From the NCBI GenBank assembly GCA_019415335.1, contig DXKH01000023.1, positions 1-58,003 of the forward strand: DNA of 58,003 nt, written 5' to 3'. Shown here in pieces: positions 1-7,966 of this stretch (position 1 is the stretch's first letter; each line of letters opens with the position of its first letter). A model generated the notes under the pieces. The model worked only from the letters and a program-made list of their open reading frames with translations. It made no database searches and was not told where the DNA came from. Position numbers and translations under genes: made by a program. This stretch comes from Citrobacter sp. (lineage in GTDB: Bacteria > Pseudomonadota > Gammaproteobacteria > Enterobacterales > Enterobacteriaceae).

Positions 1-1
1 T

Positions 2-310
2 GGCAACATCCAGACCCGCGTCGGTGTGCGTCTGTTCGGCAAGGGCCACAACAAGCTGGATGACGGTAAAGACCGCACCTTCCAGCCGTTTGTGGAAGCC
101 AACTGGATCCACAACACCAAAGACTTTGGCGTCGCAATGAACGGAGAAAACGTAAATCTGAAGGGCACCCGCAATATTGGCGAACTGAAAGCCGGTGTTG
201 AAGGTCAGTTGACGAAAAACGTTGCCCTGTGGGGTAACATCGGTCAGCAGATTGGTGATAAAGGCTACAGCGATACCTCCGCGATGGTGGGTATTAAGGC
301 CTCATTCTGA
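2..310 (+). CDS. Autotransporter beta-domain, C-terminal end (partial)
   Basis: The reading frame is open from the left edge of the window and ends in a terminal phenylalanine (…GIKASF) just before TGA. The roughly 100 visible residues alternate polar and hydrophobic positions, with segments such as FVEANWIHNT, GELKAGVEGQLT and ALWGNIGQQIGDKG. This is typical of the last strands of the outer-membrane barrel in AIDA/pertactin-type autotransporters, where the C-terminal aromatic residue is the BAM recognition signal. The passenger domain lies outside the window, so the function of the exported part cannot be stated. A hairpin terminator follows directly. The family is fairly certain; the identity of the gene is not. 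Confidence 0.85.
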   Translation, partial: GNIQTRVGVRLFGKGHNKLDDGKDRTFQPFVEANWIHNTKDFGVAMNGENVNLKGTRNIGELKAGVEGQLTKNVALWGNIGQQIGDKGYSDTSAMVGIKASF

Positions 311-316
311 TGATAA

Positions 317-350
317 AACACCCGGCTCGCGTAGATGCCTGCCGGGTTTT
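317..350 (+). terminator. Rho-independent terminator after the autotransporter gene
   Basis: ACCCGGC (320-326) pairs with GCCGGGT (341-347), is preceded by an A run and followed by TTTT. It lies seven bases after the stop codon. Confidence 0.7.
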
Positions 351-363
351 ATCCTTTTCACAC

Positions 364-393
364 GCCGGGTAGACAGATGCATCGCTATCCGGC
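364..393. repeat. REP-like palindrome
   Basis: An imperfect palindrome starts GCCGGGTAG and ends TATCCGGC. It resembles enterobacterial REP units and lies in the gap between the autotransporter terminator and yddE. Confidence 0.45.
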
Positions 394-436
394 CTTTTCC
401 ACGTTATGATGCTTCTCTCACTCAGGGAGAACGCTA

Positions 437-1330
437 ATGAAACCACAGGTTTACCACGTTGATGCCTTCACCAGAACCCCCTTTCGCGGCAACTCCGCAG
501 GTGTCGTCCTGAATGCTGACGGCCTCAGCGAAACACAGATGCAACTGATTGCCCGCGAACTACGTCACTCCGAAACCGCATTCCTGCTGCAAAGCGACGA
601 CAGCGATGTCCACATTCGCTACTTTACGCCGACGGTAGAAGTGCCAATCTGCGGGCACGCTACCGTTGCGGCGCATTATGTCCGCTCCACGGTGCTGGGA
701 CTGGGCAATACCACGGTCTGGCAAACCTCTCTGGCGGGCCGACACCGGGTGGCGATCCACCATGATGGTGATGATTATCGTATCTCGCTGGAACAAGGTA
801 CGCCCAGCTTTGAAGCGCCGCTCGAAGGCGACGTCCGCGCGGCGATTCTTCGTGCGCTGCACCTGAGCGAAAGCGATATGCTGCCGGGGTTACCGATTCA
901 GGTGGCGTCGACCGGGCATTCAAAAGTGATGATTCCACTCAAACCCGGAGTGGATATCGACGCCCTTTCCCCCGATCTTGATGCCCTTTGTGCCATCAGC
1001 AAACAGATTGGCTGCAACGGCTTTTTCCCTTTCCAGATCCGTCCGGGCAAAAATGAGACTGATGGGCGCATGTTCTCACCGGCAATTGGTATTGTTGAAG
1101 ACCCTGTGACCGGCAACGCCAACGGCCCGATGGGGGCCTGGCTGGTACATCACGGTTTACTGGAACACGACGGCAAATCACTGCAGGTGAAAGGACATCA
1201 GGGACGGGTATTAGGTCGCGATGGCACCGTTGAAATTGACGTGACGATTCAGGATAACCAGCCGGAAAAAGTCACCATCACGGGTAACGCGGTGATTTTG
1301 TTTCACGCCGAATGGGCGATAGATTTTTAA
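437..1330 (+). CDS. yddE: PhzF-family isomerase-like protein YddE
   Basis: The 297-residue product has the length of E. coli YddE and the PhzF fold signature. The first half holds DAFTRTPFRGNSAGVV (residues 9-24), HSETAFL with Glu46 at the catalytic acid/base position of PhzF, and PICGHATVAAH with Cys72 and His74. The second half repeats the fold and has EDPVTGNANGPMGAW. PhzF enzymes isomerise dihydro-hydroxyanthranilate in phenazine synthesis; the enterobacterial homologue has no proven substrate and no phenazine genes are nearby, so the in vivo reaction is unknown. It is a cytosolic enzyme. It converges on nhoA with 39 bases between the stops, as in E. coli. Confidence 0.93.
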   Translation: MKPQVYHVDAFTRTPFRGNSAGVVLNADGLSETQMQLIARELRHSETAFLLQSDDSDVHIRYFTPTVEVPICGHATVAAHYVRSTVLGLGNTTVWQTSLAGRHRVAIHHDGDDYRISLEQGTPSFEAPLEGDVRAAILRALHLSESDMLPGLPIQVASTGHSKVMIPLKPGVDIDALSPDLDALCAISKQIGCNGFFPFQIRPGKNETDGRMFSPAIGIVEDPVTGNANGPMGAWLVHHGLLEHDGKSLQVKGHQGRVLGRDGTVEIDVTIQDNQPEKVTITGNAVILFHAEWAIDF

Positions 1331-1337
1331 TATTATG

Positions 1338-1370
1338 CCCGGTAAGCGCCTGCGCCTGCCGGGTCTTTTT
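1338..1370 (+). terminator. Terminator between convergent yddE and nhoA
   Basis: CCCGG (1338-1342) pairs with CCGGG (1359-1363), followed by TCTTTTTT on the + strand. It serves yddE and lies against the nhoA stop. Confidence 0.65.
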
Positions 1371-2215
1371 TATTTCCCGGCTTCCGGATGCGTATCAAAC
1401 GCCGCCATCACCCTGGCAAGCTCCGTTTCCGTAAAACCGTGCTTCGCGTCCGTCACGCCCAGACCAAAACGTTCCTGTAGTAACGCGTACAACGAGGCGA
1501 CATCCGGCAAATTGCGTTGTTCTACCACCCTGTCACCTTCGTAATGCGTGAAGTGGAAGTTGGTGAGTGTCAATTTCCCCCCGTCTGGCAAATGACGGCA
1601 CATCAGCAGATGATGACGAAAATGCGATTGCGGCCAGTGCGCAGACCAGAAGTTGCCCATCACATAGTCACTTTGCTGCTGCACCACCCGATCAAAACGG
1701 TACATCGATTGCCAGCGATCGTGATGACAGAACTGCAGGATCCAGTCGTCCCCCTCCTGCAGCAAACGGTATTCTCCATGGGGCGTATTCTGGATAATGT
1801 CCGCTTGCAGACGAATGGGGGCCGTAAGCGTCTGACCACCAAATCCCACATCAGCGATCCACGATTCACCGTCCAGTTCGACCAACAGCAGACGGTGAGT
1901 CCGTGGCGGCAGGTTCGGGGGGTTAGCCAGCACCACACGACCCAATAAGCTGCGCACGGTAAACCCCAGTTCGCGCAGTACGCGCTCAAATACGCCATTT
2001 TGCTCAAAGCAATAGCCACCGCGACGAGCGGTAATGAGTTTCTCTTCCAGCGAGCTGTCGTCAAGCTGCATTTCTCGCGGTAACAGCACGTCGAGATTCT
2101 CAAACGGGATAGTACAGTTATGCTGCAAATGTAGCGTCCGAAGCGTCTCAATATTGACATCGGCACGCCCTGACCAGTTCAGTCGGGCAAAATAAGCATT
2201 CAGGATAGGCGTCAT
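1370..2215 (-). CDS. nhoA: Arylamine N-acetyltransferase
   Basis: This enzyme transfers acetyl from acetyl-CoA to arylamines, arylhydroxylamines and hydrazines in the cytosol. With the start at MTPILNAYF the protein is 281 residues, the length of E. coli NhoA. The catalytic triad of the family falls at its expected numbers: Cys69 in RRGGYCFEQN, His107 in PPRTHRLLL and Asp122 in WIADVGFGG. An in-frame ATG 54 bases further upstream would add an 18-residue N-terminus not found in the family, so the shorter start is preferred. It is transcribed divergently from yddH across about 136 bases. Confidence 0.95.
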   Translation of the reverse strand: MTPILNAYFARLNWSGRADVNIETLRTLHLQHNCTIPFENLDVLLPREMQLDDSSLEEKLITARRGGYCFEQNGVFERVLRELGFTVRSLLGRVVLANPPNLPPRTHRLLLVELDGESWIADVGFGGQTLTAPIRLQADIIQNTPHGEYRLLQEGDDWILQFCHHDRWQSMYRFDRVVQQQSDYVMGNFWSAHWPQSHFRHHLLMCRHLPDGGKLTLTNFHFTHYEGDRVVEQRNLPDVASLYALLQERFGLGVTDAKHGFTETELARVMAAFDTHPEAGK

Positions 2216-2351
2216 CAGATTTCCTGTCGTGGGCCTTAAATCGTTACCCGAGTATAAACGATGTACCAAAGAGTGAGGTGGGTGTTATTAGACGCTTGGC
2301 GCAACGGCGGTTTTCATTAATACTCAGAAAAACCCTTTGCGAGACAATTCT

Positions 2352-2921
2352 ATGAGTCGATTCCGTCCTGTCGAATTACGCCATGCCAGTCGCCTGCTCA
2401 ATCATGGTCCTACAGTGCTGATCACCAGTCGCGATGAGGTCAGCAACAGACGTAATATCATGGCCGCCGCATGGTCGATGCCCGTTGAGTTTGAACCGCC
2501 GCGACTCGCCATTGTGGTCGATAAAACGGCCTGGTCGCGGGAGTTAATTGAGCGCAGCGGCCTGTTCGGTATTGTCATTCCCGGCGTCGCCGCCACCAAC
2601 TGGACTTACGCCGTTGGCAGCGTTTCCGGGCGCGATGAAGACAAATTCAACTGTTACGGCATCCCGGTGGTGAAAGGTCCGGTACTGGGATTGCCGGTCG
2701 TTGAGGAAAAATGTCTGGCCTGGATGGAGTGTCGCCTCCTCCCCGCCACCGCCGCGCAGGAAAAATATGACACCTTATTCGGTGAAGTGGTTTCTGCCGC
2801 TGCCGATGAACGGGTGTTTGTCGAAGGTCGCTGGCAGTTCGATGACGATAAACTCAATACCCTGCATCATCTTGGCGCCGGAACGTTCGTCACCAGCGGC
2901 AAACGCGTGACGGCAGGCTAA
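2352..2921 (+). CDS. yddH: Flavin reductase-like FMN-binding protein YddH
   Basis: The 189-residue protein matches E. coli YddH closely along its whole length. It carries the flavin-reductase-like split barrel, seen in RRNIMAAAWSMPVEFEPPRL and in the run SGLFGIVIPGVA. Such proteins bind FMN and often reduce it for a partner oxygenase; no partner is adjacent here, so the reaction is unassigned. The start is set at MSRFRPVE to match the family; an in-frame ATG lies 15 bases upstream. Its TAA abuts the stop of the convergent DeoR-type gene with no gap. Confidence 0.9.
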   Translation: MSRFRPVELRHASRLLNHGPTVLITSRDEVSNRRNIMAAAWSMPVEFEPPRLAIVVDKTAWSRELIERSGLFGIVIPGVAATNWTYAVGSVSGRDEDKFNCYGIPVVKGPVLGLPVVEEKCLAWMECRLLPATAAQEKYDTLFGEVVSAAADERVFVEGRWQFDDDKLNTLHHLGAGTFVTSGKRVTAG

Positions 2922-3677
2922 CTACGCTGTCACCACGGTGATCCCCTTCGCGTTCATGGCACGAACCCAGCTCTCGTCGGTGCTCTCTTCCACGACGACC
3001 GTATTAATTATCGACACGTCACCAATAGCGAAGGGAGACGCGGTGCTGATCTTCTCCGGCGAGGCCAGGACAATCGTTTCCGCGGCCCTGCCGGAAAATG
3101 CACGTTTGATGCACGCTTCTTCGTAATCTCCGGTGGTTAATCCCGCTTCCGGGTGAATCCCCGTCACTCCCATGAAAAAGAGATCGGCCTGGATGTTACG
3201 CATTCCCTCCATCGTCGCCGCGCCAACCGTGACGATGGAGTGTTTATATACGCGTCCGCCGATAAGAATGATCTCGATAAGCGGATGATTGACCAGCCCT
3301 AAGGCGATGCCCGGACTGTGAGTGACGACGGTAATGTTTAAATCATCCGGCAGACACGCAATCAGTTCTGTCGTCGTCGTGCCGCCGTCAATGATCACCA
3401 CCTGACCGGGGGAAATCAACGTGGCCCCTTTTTGCGCCACGCGTTTTTTGGCGTCGGTTTTCAATGATTTTCGTTCCAGAAACGGCGCCGTCGCACCAGA
3501 CGATGGCAGCGCCCCGCCATGTACGCGCTGTAGAAATCCTTCTGCGGCAAGCTCGCGTAAATCGCGGCGGATGGTGTCCTCAGAAACCGCAAACCGGTTG
3601 CTGAGCGCTTTCGACAACACCTGGCCTTCGGCGGCCAGCAGTTCAAGGATCAATTTTTTACGCTGATCGGTAAGCAT
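2922..3677 (-). CDS. DeoR/GlpR-family transcriptional regulator
   Basis: The 251-residue protein is a standard DeoR-family repressor. An N-terminal helix-turn-helix (about residues 5-55) contains NRFAVSEDTIRRDLREL followed by the HGGA hinge. A sugar-phosphate-binding domain contains IDGGTTTTELIACLP and ILIGGRVYKHSIVTVGAA. Regulators of this family usually sense a phosphorylated sugar. The only divergent neighbour is the DUF4406-like gene, about 150 bases away, which is the obvious target; palindromic sites lie in that gap. It is not part of the K-12 gene order here. The family is certain and the ligand unknown. Confidence 0.9.
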   Translation of the reverse strand: MLTDQRKKLILELLAAEGQVLSKALSNRFAVSEDTIRRDLRELAAEGFLQRVHGGALPSSGATAPFLERKSLKTDAKKRVAQKGATLISPGQVVIIDGGTTTTELIACLPDDLNITVVTHSPGIALGLVNHPLIEIILIGGRVYKHSIVTVGAATMEGMRNIQADLFFMGVTGIHPEAGLTTGDYEEACIKRAFSGRAAETIVLASPEKISTASPFAIGDVSIINTVVVEESTDESWVRAMNAKGITVVTA

Positions 3678-3779
3678 GGGGTTATTCCTGAATTTGCACG
3701 ATTAATCTTGATCGCGCACGAAATTGCTGTTTATGATACTTACTCTACAAACGGAATGCCTGACAGGCAACAAAAACGT

Positions 3780-3799
3780 GCAGAAATGTGCATTTCTGC
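3780..3799. promoter_or_regulatory. Candidate operator for the DeoR-type regulator
   Basis: GCAGAAATG (3780-3788) and CATTTCTGC (3791-3799) form a perfect 9-bp inverted repeat with a 2-base spacer, 28 bases before the DUF4406-like start. Assignment to the neighbouring repressor is inferred from position only. Confidence 0.45.
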
Positions 3800-3826
3800 C
3801 TACGACAAACAAGCAGTGAGGATATC

Positions 3827-4189
3827 ATGACAGCACAACTGATTTTAATCGCCGGCCCTTATCGTAGCGGCACAGACGGGAAACAGGCGCTGATCGACGC
3901 CAACCTACAGCGTCTTGAAGCGGCAGCGCTTGCCGTCTACCAGCGCGGCCATATTCCGCTGATTGGCGAATGGCTCGCGTTGCCGCTGGCAAAAGCGGCC
4001 GGTTCCACATCGTTAGATGACGAAATCAGCGAAGCGATGCTCTACCCGGTCGCACACCGCCTCATCACCCGCTGTGACGCGATTTACCGGATTGCGGGGG
4101 CGTCTAAAGGTGCCGACATGGATATCGAGGTCGCTCGTCAGCATGGTCTGGCAATCTATACTTCGGTCGACGACATTCCACAAAACTGA
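3827..4189 (+). CDS. DUF4406-like small Rossmann protein (nucleoside deoxyribosyltransferase-like)
   Basis: The 120-residue cytosolic protein begins MTAQLILIAGPYRSGT, a start typical of the DUF4406/nucleoside 2-deoxyribosyltransferase-like fold. Later segments RGHIPLIGEWLALPL, CDAIYRIAGASKGADMDIEVA and GLAIYTSVDDIP fit the same fold, in which the conserved acidic residue of a 'D…E.A…G' stretch contributes to nucleotide binding. No substrate can be named. An AGTGAGGATATC ribosome-binding region supports the ATG at 3827 rather than an earlier in-frame start. Its only partner is the divergent DeoR-type regulator, so it may act on a nucleotide or sugar metabolite sensed by that regulator; this is inference. 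Confidence 0.75.
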   Translation: MTAQLILIAGPYRSGTDGKQALIDANLQRLEAAALAVYQRGHIPLIGEWLALPLAKAAGSTSLDDEISEAMLYPVAHRLITRCDAIYRIAGASKGADMDIEVARQHGLAIYTSVDDIPQN

Positions 4190-4197
4190 TCATAAAT

Positions 4198-4232
4198 CGT
4201 GCAGATATCAATGCTCTGACAATATCTGCACG
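4198..4232. repeat. 11-bp inverted repeat after the DUF4406-like gene
   Basis: CGTGCAGATAT (4198-4208) and ATATCTGCACG (4222-4232) are perfect arms around 13 bases. There is no T run behind it, so it is not a clear terminator. It shares the word CGTGCAGA with the candidate operator region at 3777-3799. Confidence 0.5.
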
Positions 4233-4358
4233 CTCATTGCCGTCTGGCCGAAGCTGGCTATAGTTAATGTTGCATTACCTCAAATTTCCACGTCAAACGC
4301 ATAGGCACCTGCATTTCCACATAAAAATGTCCTCCATTTCGATAAGAGAGGTTTTACA

Positions 4359-4481
4359 ATGCAACTCAATACCATCGCCAGGGGGTTACTCCTTGCCGGG
4401 CTGTTCACGTCTTTTTCTCTCCCGCTTATTGCGGCAGAAGCGCCTAGAGCGCCTCATCCGAGGATGACTTCAGGCGGGTAA
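4359..4481 (+). pseudogene. Signal-peptide stub of a deleted exported protein
   Basis: An AGAGAGG ribosome-binding site precedes an ATG that encodes a convincing signal peptide: MQLNTIARG, then a hydrophobic core LLLAGLFTSFSLPL, then a cleavage region IAAEA. After about 29 residues the frame runs into the antisense of the vgrG fragment and stops after 40 codons. The mature protein is missing, so the gene is read as the 5' stub of an exported protein cut by a deletion near 4440-4447. Its original identity cannot be told. Confidence 0.65.
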
Positions 4482-4812
4482 ATCCGGTAACAACACCGTT
4501 AATCTGACGTACCGGCAACCAGGGAGACTCGCCGTGCCAGCTGGCTTTCGGGTTTGGGGCCCGGAGATAAAACTCCACCATCTGATTAAGAACCGCCCCA
4601 ACCGGAATATTAAAATCGGAACTGGTAAAACGAATGGTATAACGATATGGCTTACTGAGAGCCTCTTCCCCTGTAAAAGAATGCACATCCGCAAACACGG
4701 AGTGACTTCGGGGAAAGTGAAGTAAATAGCGGTTTATCGTGCTCTGCGATTGTATTACTTCTGATTGTCCTGCCAACGTAATATATCCCTTTGAGAAAGC
4801 ACTAAGATCCAT
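4444..4812 (-). pseudogene. VgrG (type VI secretion spike) N-terminal fragment
   Basis: About 120 residues match the start of VgrG/TssI: RYLLHFPRSHSVFADVHSF, then GEEALSKPYRYTIRFTS, then VGAVLNQMVEFYLR and INGVVTGFTRLKSSSDEAL. Intact VgrG proteins run to 600 or more residues; here the frame ends at TAG exactly where family members continue with a Tyr-containing strand. The remainder was lost at the junction with the signal-peptide stub. No other type VI genes are in the window, so this is an inactive relic. An in-frame TTG one codon upstream is a less likely start than the ATG used. Confidence 0.75.
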
Positions 4813-5027
4813 CAAAAAAAATAATACGCTTTCACAGCACTAATTAAAACGCTACTTCATAACACATAATAAAATATTACAAAGTGAAATTTATTCATCG
4901 CAAATATAATTAACACGGCATATTCACTTGAAAAATAAATGGCCGAAAAAGTAATTCCCGGCCTGATATCATAATCTGTGGGAAAAACGAAGTCCTCTGG
5001 CACCGTTACGAATGTGCAGGAGTGGGT
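4813..5027. other. AT-rich gap without recognisable gene
   Basis: About 215 AT-rich bases lie upstream of the vgrG fragment. I see no open frame with family resemblance and no clear RNA gene. It may hold the old vgrG promoter. Confidence 0.4.
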
Positions 5028-5175
5028 TTATGCAGATTCACGCTCAATAAGGTGAAAACCGATATCAATAATGGCCTCTTCCACTGCCGTCTGTTCAATA
5101 CGATTCGCCAACAGCGTGGCGGCTTGCTGACCAATAGCGCGACGGTCGACGCTGACGGTGGTGATCGGCGTGATT
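5028..5175 (-). pseudogene. LacI-family regulator, C-terminal fragment
   Basis: Read on the minus strand, the frame gives ITPITTVSVDRRAIGQQA followed by ATLLANRIEQTAVEEAIIDI and ends LIERESA before TAA at 5028-5030. This is the last stretch of a LacI/GalR-type effector domain, where 'TTV…IG..A…L..RI' is conserved. The DNA-binding domain and most of the sensor are absent. The fragment abuts, in opposite orientation, the tail of a membrane permease, so a divergent regulator/transporter pair seems to have lost both 5' parts. The exact junction cannot be fixed because both frames are open around 5160-5180. Confidence 0.6.
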
Positions 5176-5304
5176 CTGGCCAATACCCAGTCGTTTGACT
5201 TCGCCATTTTGTACGTCGGCTCAATGGGCCTTATTGGCCTGATTTCCTACCTGTTTATTGTTGGACCGTTGGATCGCATTACGCTAACCCCGTCTGCTGC
5301 CTGA
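5161..5304 (+). pseudogene. ABC-type permease, C-terminal fragment
   Basis: The frame VIGVILANTQSFDFAILYVG, then SMGLIGLISYLFIVGPLDRI, then TLTPSAA and TGA has the look of the last transmembrane segment of a nitrate/taurine/hydroxymethylpyrimidine-type ABC permease (TauC/SsuC/ThiX class). Everything upstream is missing. It is tail-outward relative to the LacI fragment and is best read as the other half of one deletion event. Confidence 0.5.
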
Positions 5305-5404
5305 TCGTCCGTATGGCGACGATTTCGCCCCGCTGTTCCTGGAATGCACTCCCCCGGAACAGCGTTTTTTACTCAGTGTTCATCCGCTTGCGCAGTTGCT
5401 TTTT

Positions 5405-6022
5405 TCAGATGATCGCATTGTTTTTCAGCACCTGACGAAATTCTGCCCGCTGACACACGGCGTCCGCTATCGCACTAATATTCGGCGTATTATCCTGAAA
5501 CCAGTCATGACCCGGCCCCCAGGTGCGCATCACGCAAAGATAACAATCCAGCAGCGTTAACTGCTCACCAAAAGCATACGGTTCCGCACTCAGTTGATCG
5601 TTGAGCCAGAGATAGAGTGATTTACGGTATTCAATACAGCTTTTTTTTAACTGCGCGGGCGCATCTGGAACCCAGCGTTCCGGATAGTCGGCATACGTAA
5701 ATGTCGGATAGATATTGGCCACCAGCCAGACCAACAGACGCTGAAACTGCTGACGCTCGGTGCGTCCAACGGGCGGCGCCAGATCGGGACGACGATCGAG
5801 TACCATCAGCGCAATAGCTGCCGTTTCGGTCATCACCTCGCCATTTTCAAGCATCAGCGTCGGTACCTGACACAGCGGATTGATTTTTTGCAGCAAATCG
5901 CGCTGCGGCCCTTCACTGTTAAAACCGCTGACATCAACAAAACGATACGGAATATCCGCCAGCGTAAGCATTAATTCGCTGATCGCTGACCCCCACCCTG
6001 GCGCCCCATAAACCTTAATCAT
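5405..6022 (-). CDS. yncG: Glutathione S-transferase-like protein YncG
   Basis: The 205-residue protein starts MIKVYGAPGWGSAISELML, a thioredoxin-like N-terminal GST domain with the ETAAIALMVLDRRPDL segment (about residues 65-80) that normally binds the glutathione gamma-glutamyl group. A helical C-terminal domain contains YLWLNDQL and FGEQLTLLDCYL. Length and position next to ansP match E. coli YncG. The substrate is unknown. The region directly downstream is the degraded stretch 4200-5400, where K-12 carries rhs-linked genes. Confidence 0.88.
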   Translation of the reverse strand: MIKVYGAPGWGSAISELMLTLADIPYRFVDVSGFNSEGPQRDLLQKINPLCQVPTLMLENGEVMTETAAIALMVLDRRPDLAPPVGRTERQQFQRLLVWLVANIYPTFTYADYPERWVPDAPAQLKKSCIEYRKSLYLWLNDQLSAEPYAFGEQLTLLDCYLCVMRTWGPGHDWFQDNTPNISAIADAVCQRAEFRQVLKNNAII

Positions 6023-6424
6023 ACTGCCTCCTGCAGGTTAAAACTCTAAGTGTAGAGTAACCTGCATTTCTGGCATGGCTTTCTGACCGGTCCTCCTGAG
6101 CGATCCCTACAAAAATTAATAGGTCAGTAAAACTTATGATGTTAACCGTAATAGCGCAGCCCTATTTTCATTTTGTCATCGTTTTATCGGTCAGGTTTTA
6201 CTTAAGGGAGCACCCTGTACTTTCCAGGTTACGCAGATGTATTTATTTTTCATTTTAATGACATGACAGTTTAATTAAAGCATGTAAATTTCATTTTAAA
6301 TACTTCCGTCATTCTTATGTTTAGTAGAGAATGCAGCATTCTAAATACATCAATCTCTATTATCCGTCTGCCCAGGCTGACGGACTTTTGTGTTTATTCC
6401 GCACAGCATCACCAGGAGTCTTTC
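6023..6424. other. Intergenic region upstream of the chemoreceptor
   Basis: About 400 bases separate divergent yncG and the chemoreceptor gene. It is AT-rich towards the receptor. I could not find a convincing flagellar sigma-28 promoter (TAAA…GCCGATAA) and see no gene. Confidence 0.4.
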
Positions 6425-7966
6425 ATGAGAAGTAACATCCCCGTTACACAGAAAGAGTATTTACTTAACGAGAAAACGACGCTGTTATCGACAACGAATA
6501 CGCAAAGCCATATTACCTATGCGAATTCAGCGTTTATCGACGCCAGCGGATTTGGCGAAAATCAACTGATGGGTGAACCGCACAATATCATCCGTCACCC
6601 GGATATGCCGCCTGCCGCATTCGCCGATATGTGGTTTACCCTGCAACAAGGCGACAGCTGGACTGGAATGGTCAAGAACCGCCGTCACAACGGCGATCAT
6701 TACTGGGTTCGCGCCAACGTCACTCCCGTCTGGCATAACGAACAATTAACCGGATACATCTCGGTACGTACCGTTCCCGCGCGTCAGGAAATTGAGCAAA
6801 GCGAGCGGCTTTATCAAAAGATAAATAATAACAATTTCAAGGGGCACCGTTTATTTAAGGGAATTATTATCCGTCGTGGCGTACTGGCCTGTTTGTCAGC
6901 ATTTAAATGGTTATCCATCCGTCAACGTGTCAATTATGCCATCGGTATCAGTCTGTTTCTCGCGTTGGGTATTATTTTCGCAGCCGTTAATCCGCTTATT
7001 CAGGCAGGCGCATTTACTCTCCTGTTTTTGCTGCTGGCTATTTACCTTAAGTATCAAATTTGTCATCCGGTTAAACAGATTCTGGCCCAGATGCAGAAAG
7101 TGGTCGCCGGACGAAAACCTGACAGCATTCATTTAAACCGTGTCGATGAATTGGGGATGATGATGCGTCTGGTTAATCAGGCCGGATTAAATCTGAATTC
7201 CCTGGTGGATGATGTGAGTACCCAAATTGCCGGGATTCAGGAAATCAGCAAGCGCGTCAGTCAGGAAGGCACGGCGCTGCATAAGCGTTCCGAAGAGACC
7301 TCGGCCAACCTGCAACAAACCGCGGCAGCCATCGAAGAGATTGGCAGCGCAGTACAGCAAACGGCGGATACCGCCGCGCAAACCATGACGATGGCGGACA
7401 GAACCAGCGCTAACGCCAGCGAAGGAGGCGATTTTATGAAGCAGACGATCGGCATGATGCAGTCGATCTCCCGCGATAACGGGCAGATCGTCGACATCAT
7501 CAGCGTGATCGACAGTATTGCTTTCCAGACCAACATCCTCGCGCTCAACGCGGCGGTCGAAGCCGCGCGTGCCGGCGAGTCCGGACGTGGGTTTGCCGTC
7601 GTTGCCGCCGAAGTGCGGAATCTCGCGCAGCACTCCGCATCAGCTGCCAAAGAGATTACCTCGCTGATTGAGAAAAACGTCGCCAACGTCAACGCCGGAG
7701 TGAGCATGGTTGAGCAGACGGAAACCCATCTGACCGGGATGATTGATGACGTGTTCCAGATGTCGACCATGATTAAAGAAATTGGCCTTGCGACCCGCGA
7801 ACAGACACAGGCGCTGGAACTGATTAACGATTCGATCTCTCGCATCGGCACCATGACCGATAACAACGCCGCGATGGTGGAAAGCGTCAGGGATGCCGCC
7901 GGCAATCTTTCCGGGCGCTCCTCACGCCTGCAACAAGCGGTACATGTCTTCGGCACCTCTGCCTGA
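6425..7966 (+). CDS. Aer-like methyl-accepting chemoreceptor with PAS domain
   Basis: The 513-residue receptor starts at MRSNIPVTQKE, supported by CCAGGAG ten bases upstream. Residues about 20-115 form a PAS domain like that of the redox/oxygen sensor Aer (NSAFIDASGF, NIIRHPDMPPAAF, KNRRHNGDHYWVRANVTPV). There is no periplasmic domain: a membrane hairpin lies at about 173-210, then a HAMP-like linker. The signalling domain has the invariant tip AFQTNILALNAAVEAARAGE near residue 365 and GFAVVAAEVRNLAQ. It should sense cytoplasmic redox or FAD state and signal through CheA/CheW at the inner membrane. It ends VFGTSA, with no NWETF-type pentapeptide for CheR/CheB tethering, as in Aer. It is not in the K-12 order at this place. 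Confidence 0.92.
   Translation: MRSNIPVTQKEYLLNEKTTLLSTTNTQSHITYANSAFIDASGFGENQLMGEPHNIIRHPDMPPAAFADMWFTLQQGDSWTGMVKNRRHNGDHYWVRANVTPVWHNEQLTGYISVRTVPARQEIEQSERLYQKINNNNFKGHRLFKGIIIRRGVLACLSAFKWLSIRQRVNYAIGISLFLALGIIFAAVNPLIQAGAFTLLFLLLAIYLKYQICHPVKQILAQMQKVVAGRKPDSIHLNRVDELGMMMRLVNQAGLNLNSLVDDVSTQIAGIQEISKRVSQEGTALHKRSEETSANLQQTAAAIEEIGSAVQQTADTAAQTMTMADRTSANASEGGDFMKQTIGMMQSISRDNGQIVDIISVIDSIAFQTNILALNAAVEAARAGESGRGFAVVAAEVRNLAQHSASAAKEITSLIEKNVANVNAGVSMVEQTETHLTGMIDDVFQMSTMIKEIGLATREQTQALELINDSISRIGTMTDNNAAMVESVRDAAGNLSGRSSRLQQAVHVFGTSA

Noticed and set aside
5006..5224. 72-residue minus-strand ORF at the LacI fragment
   Set aside because: It is an out-of-frame shadow; the LacI-like protein is in a different minus-strand frame.
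5306..5480. Plus-strand open frame between the permease tail and yncG, reading RPYGDDFAPLFLECTPPEQR and onward
   Set aside because: It has no start codon or ribosome-binding site, resembles no family I know, and mostly runs antisense through yncG. It may be another relic but cannot be supported.
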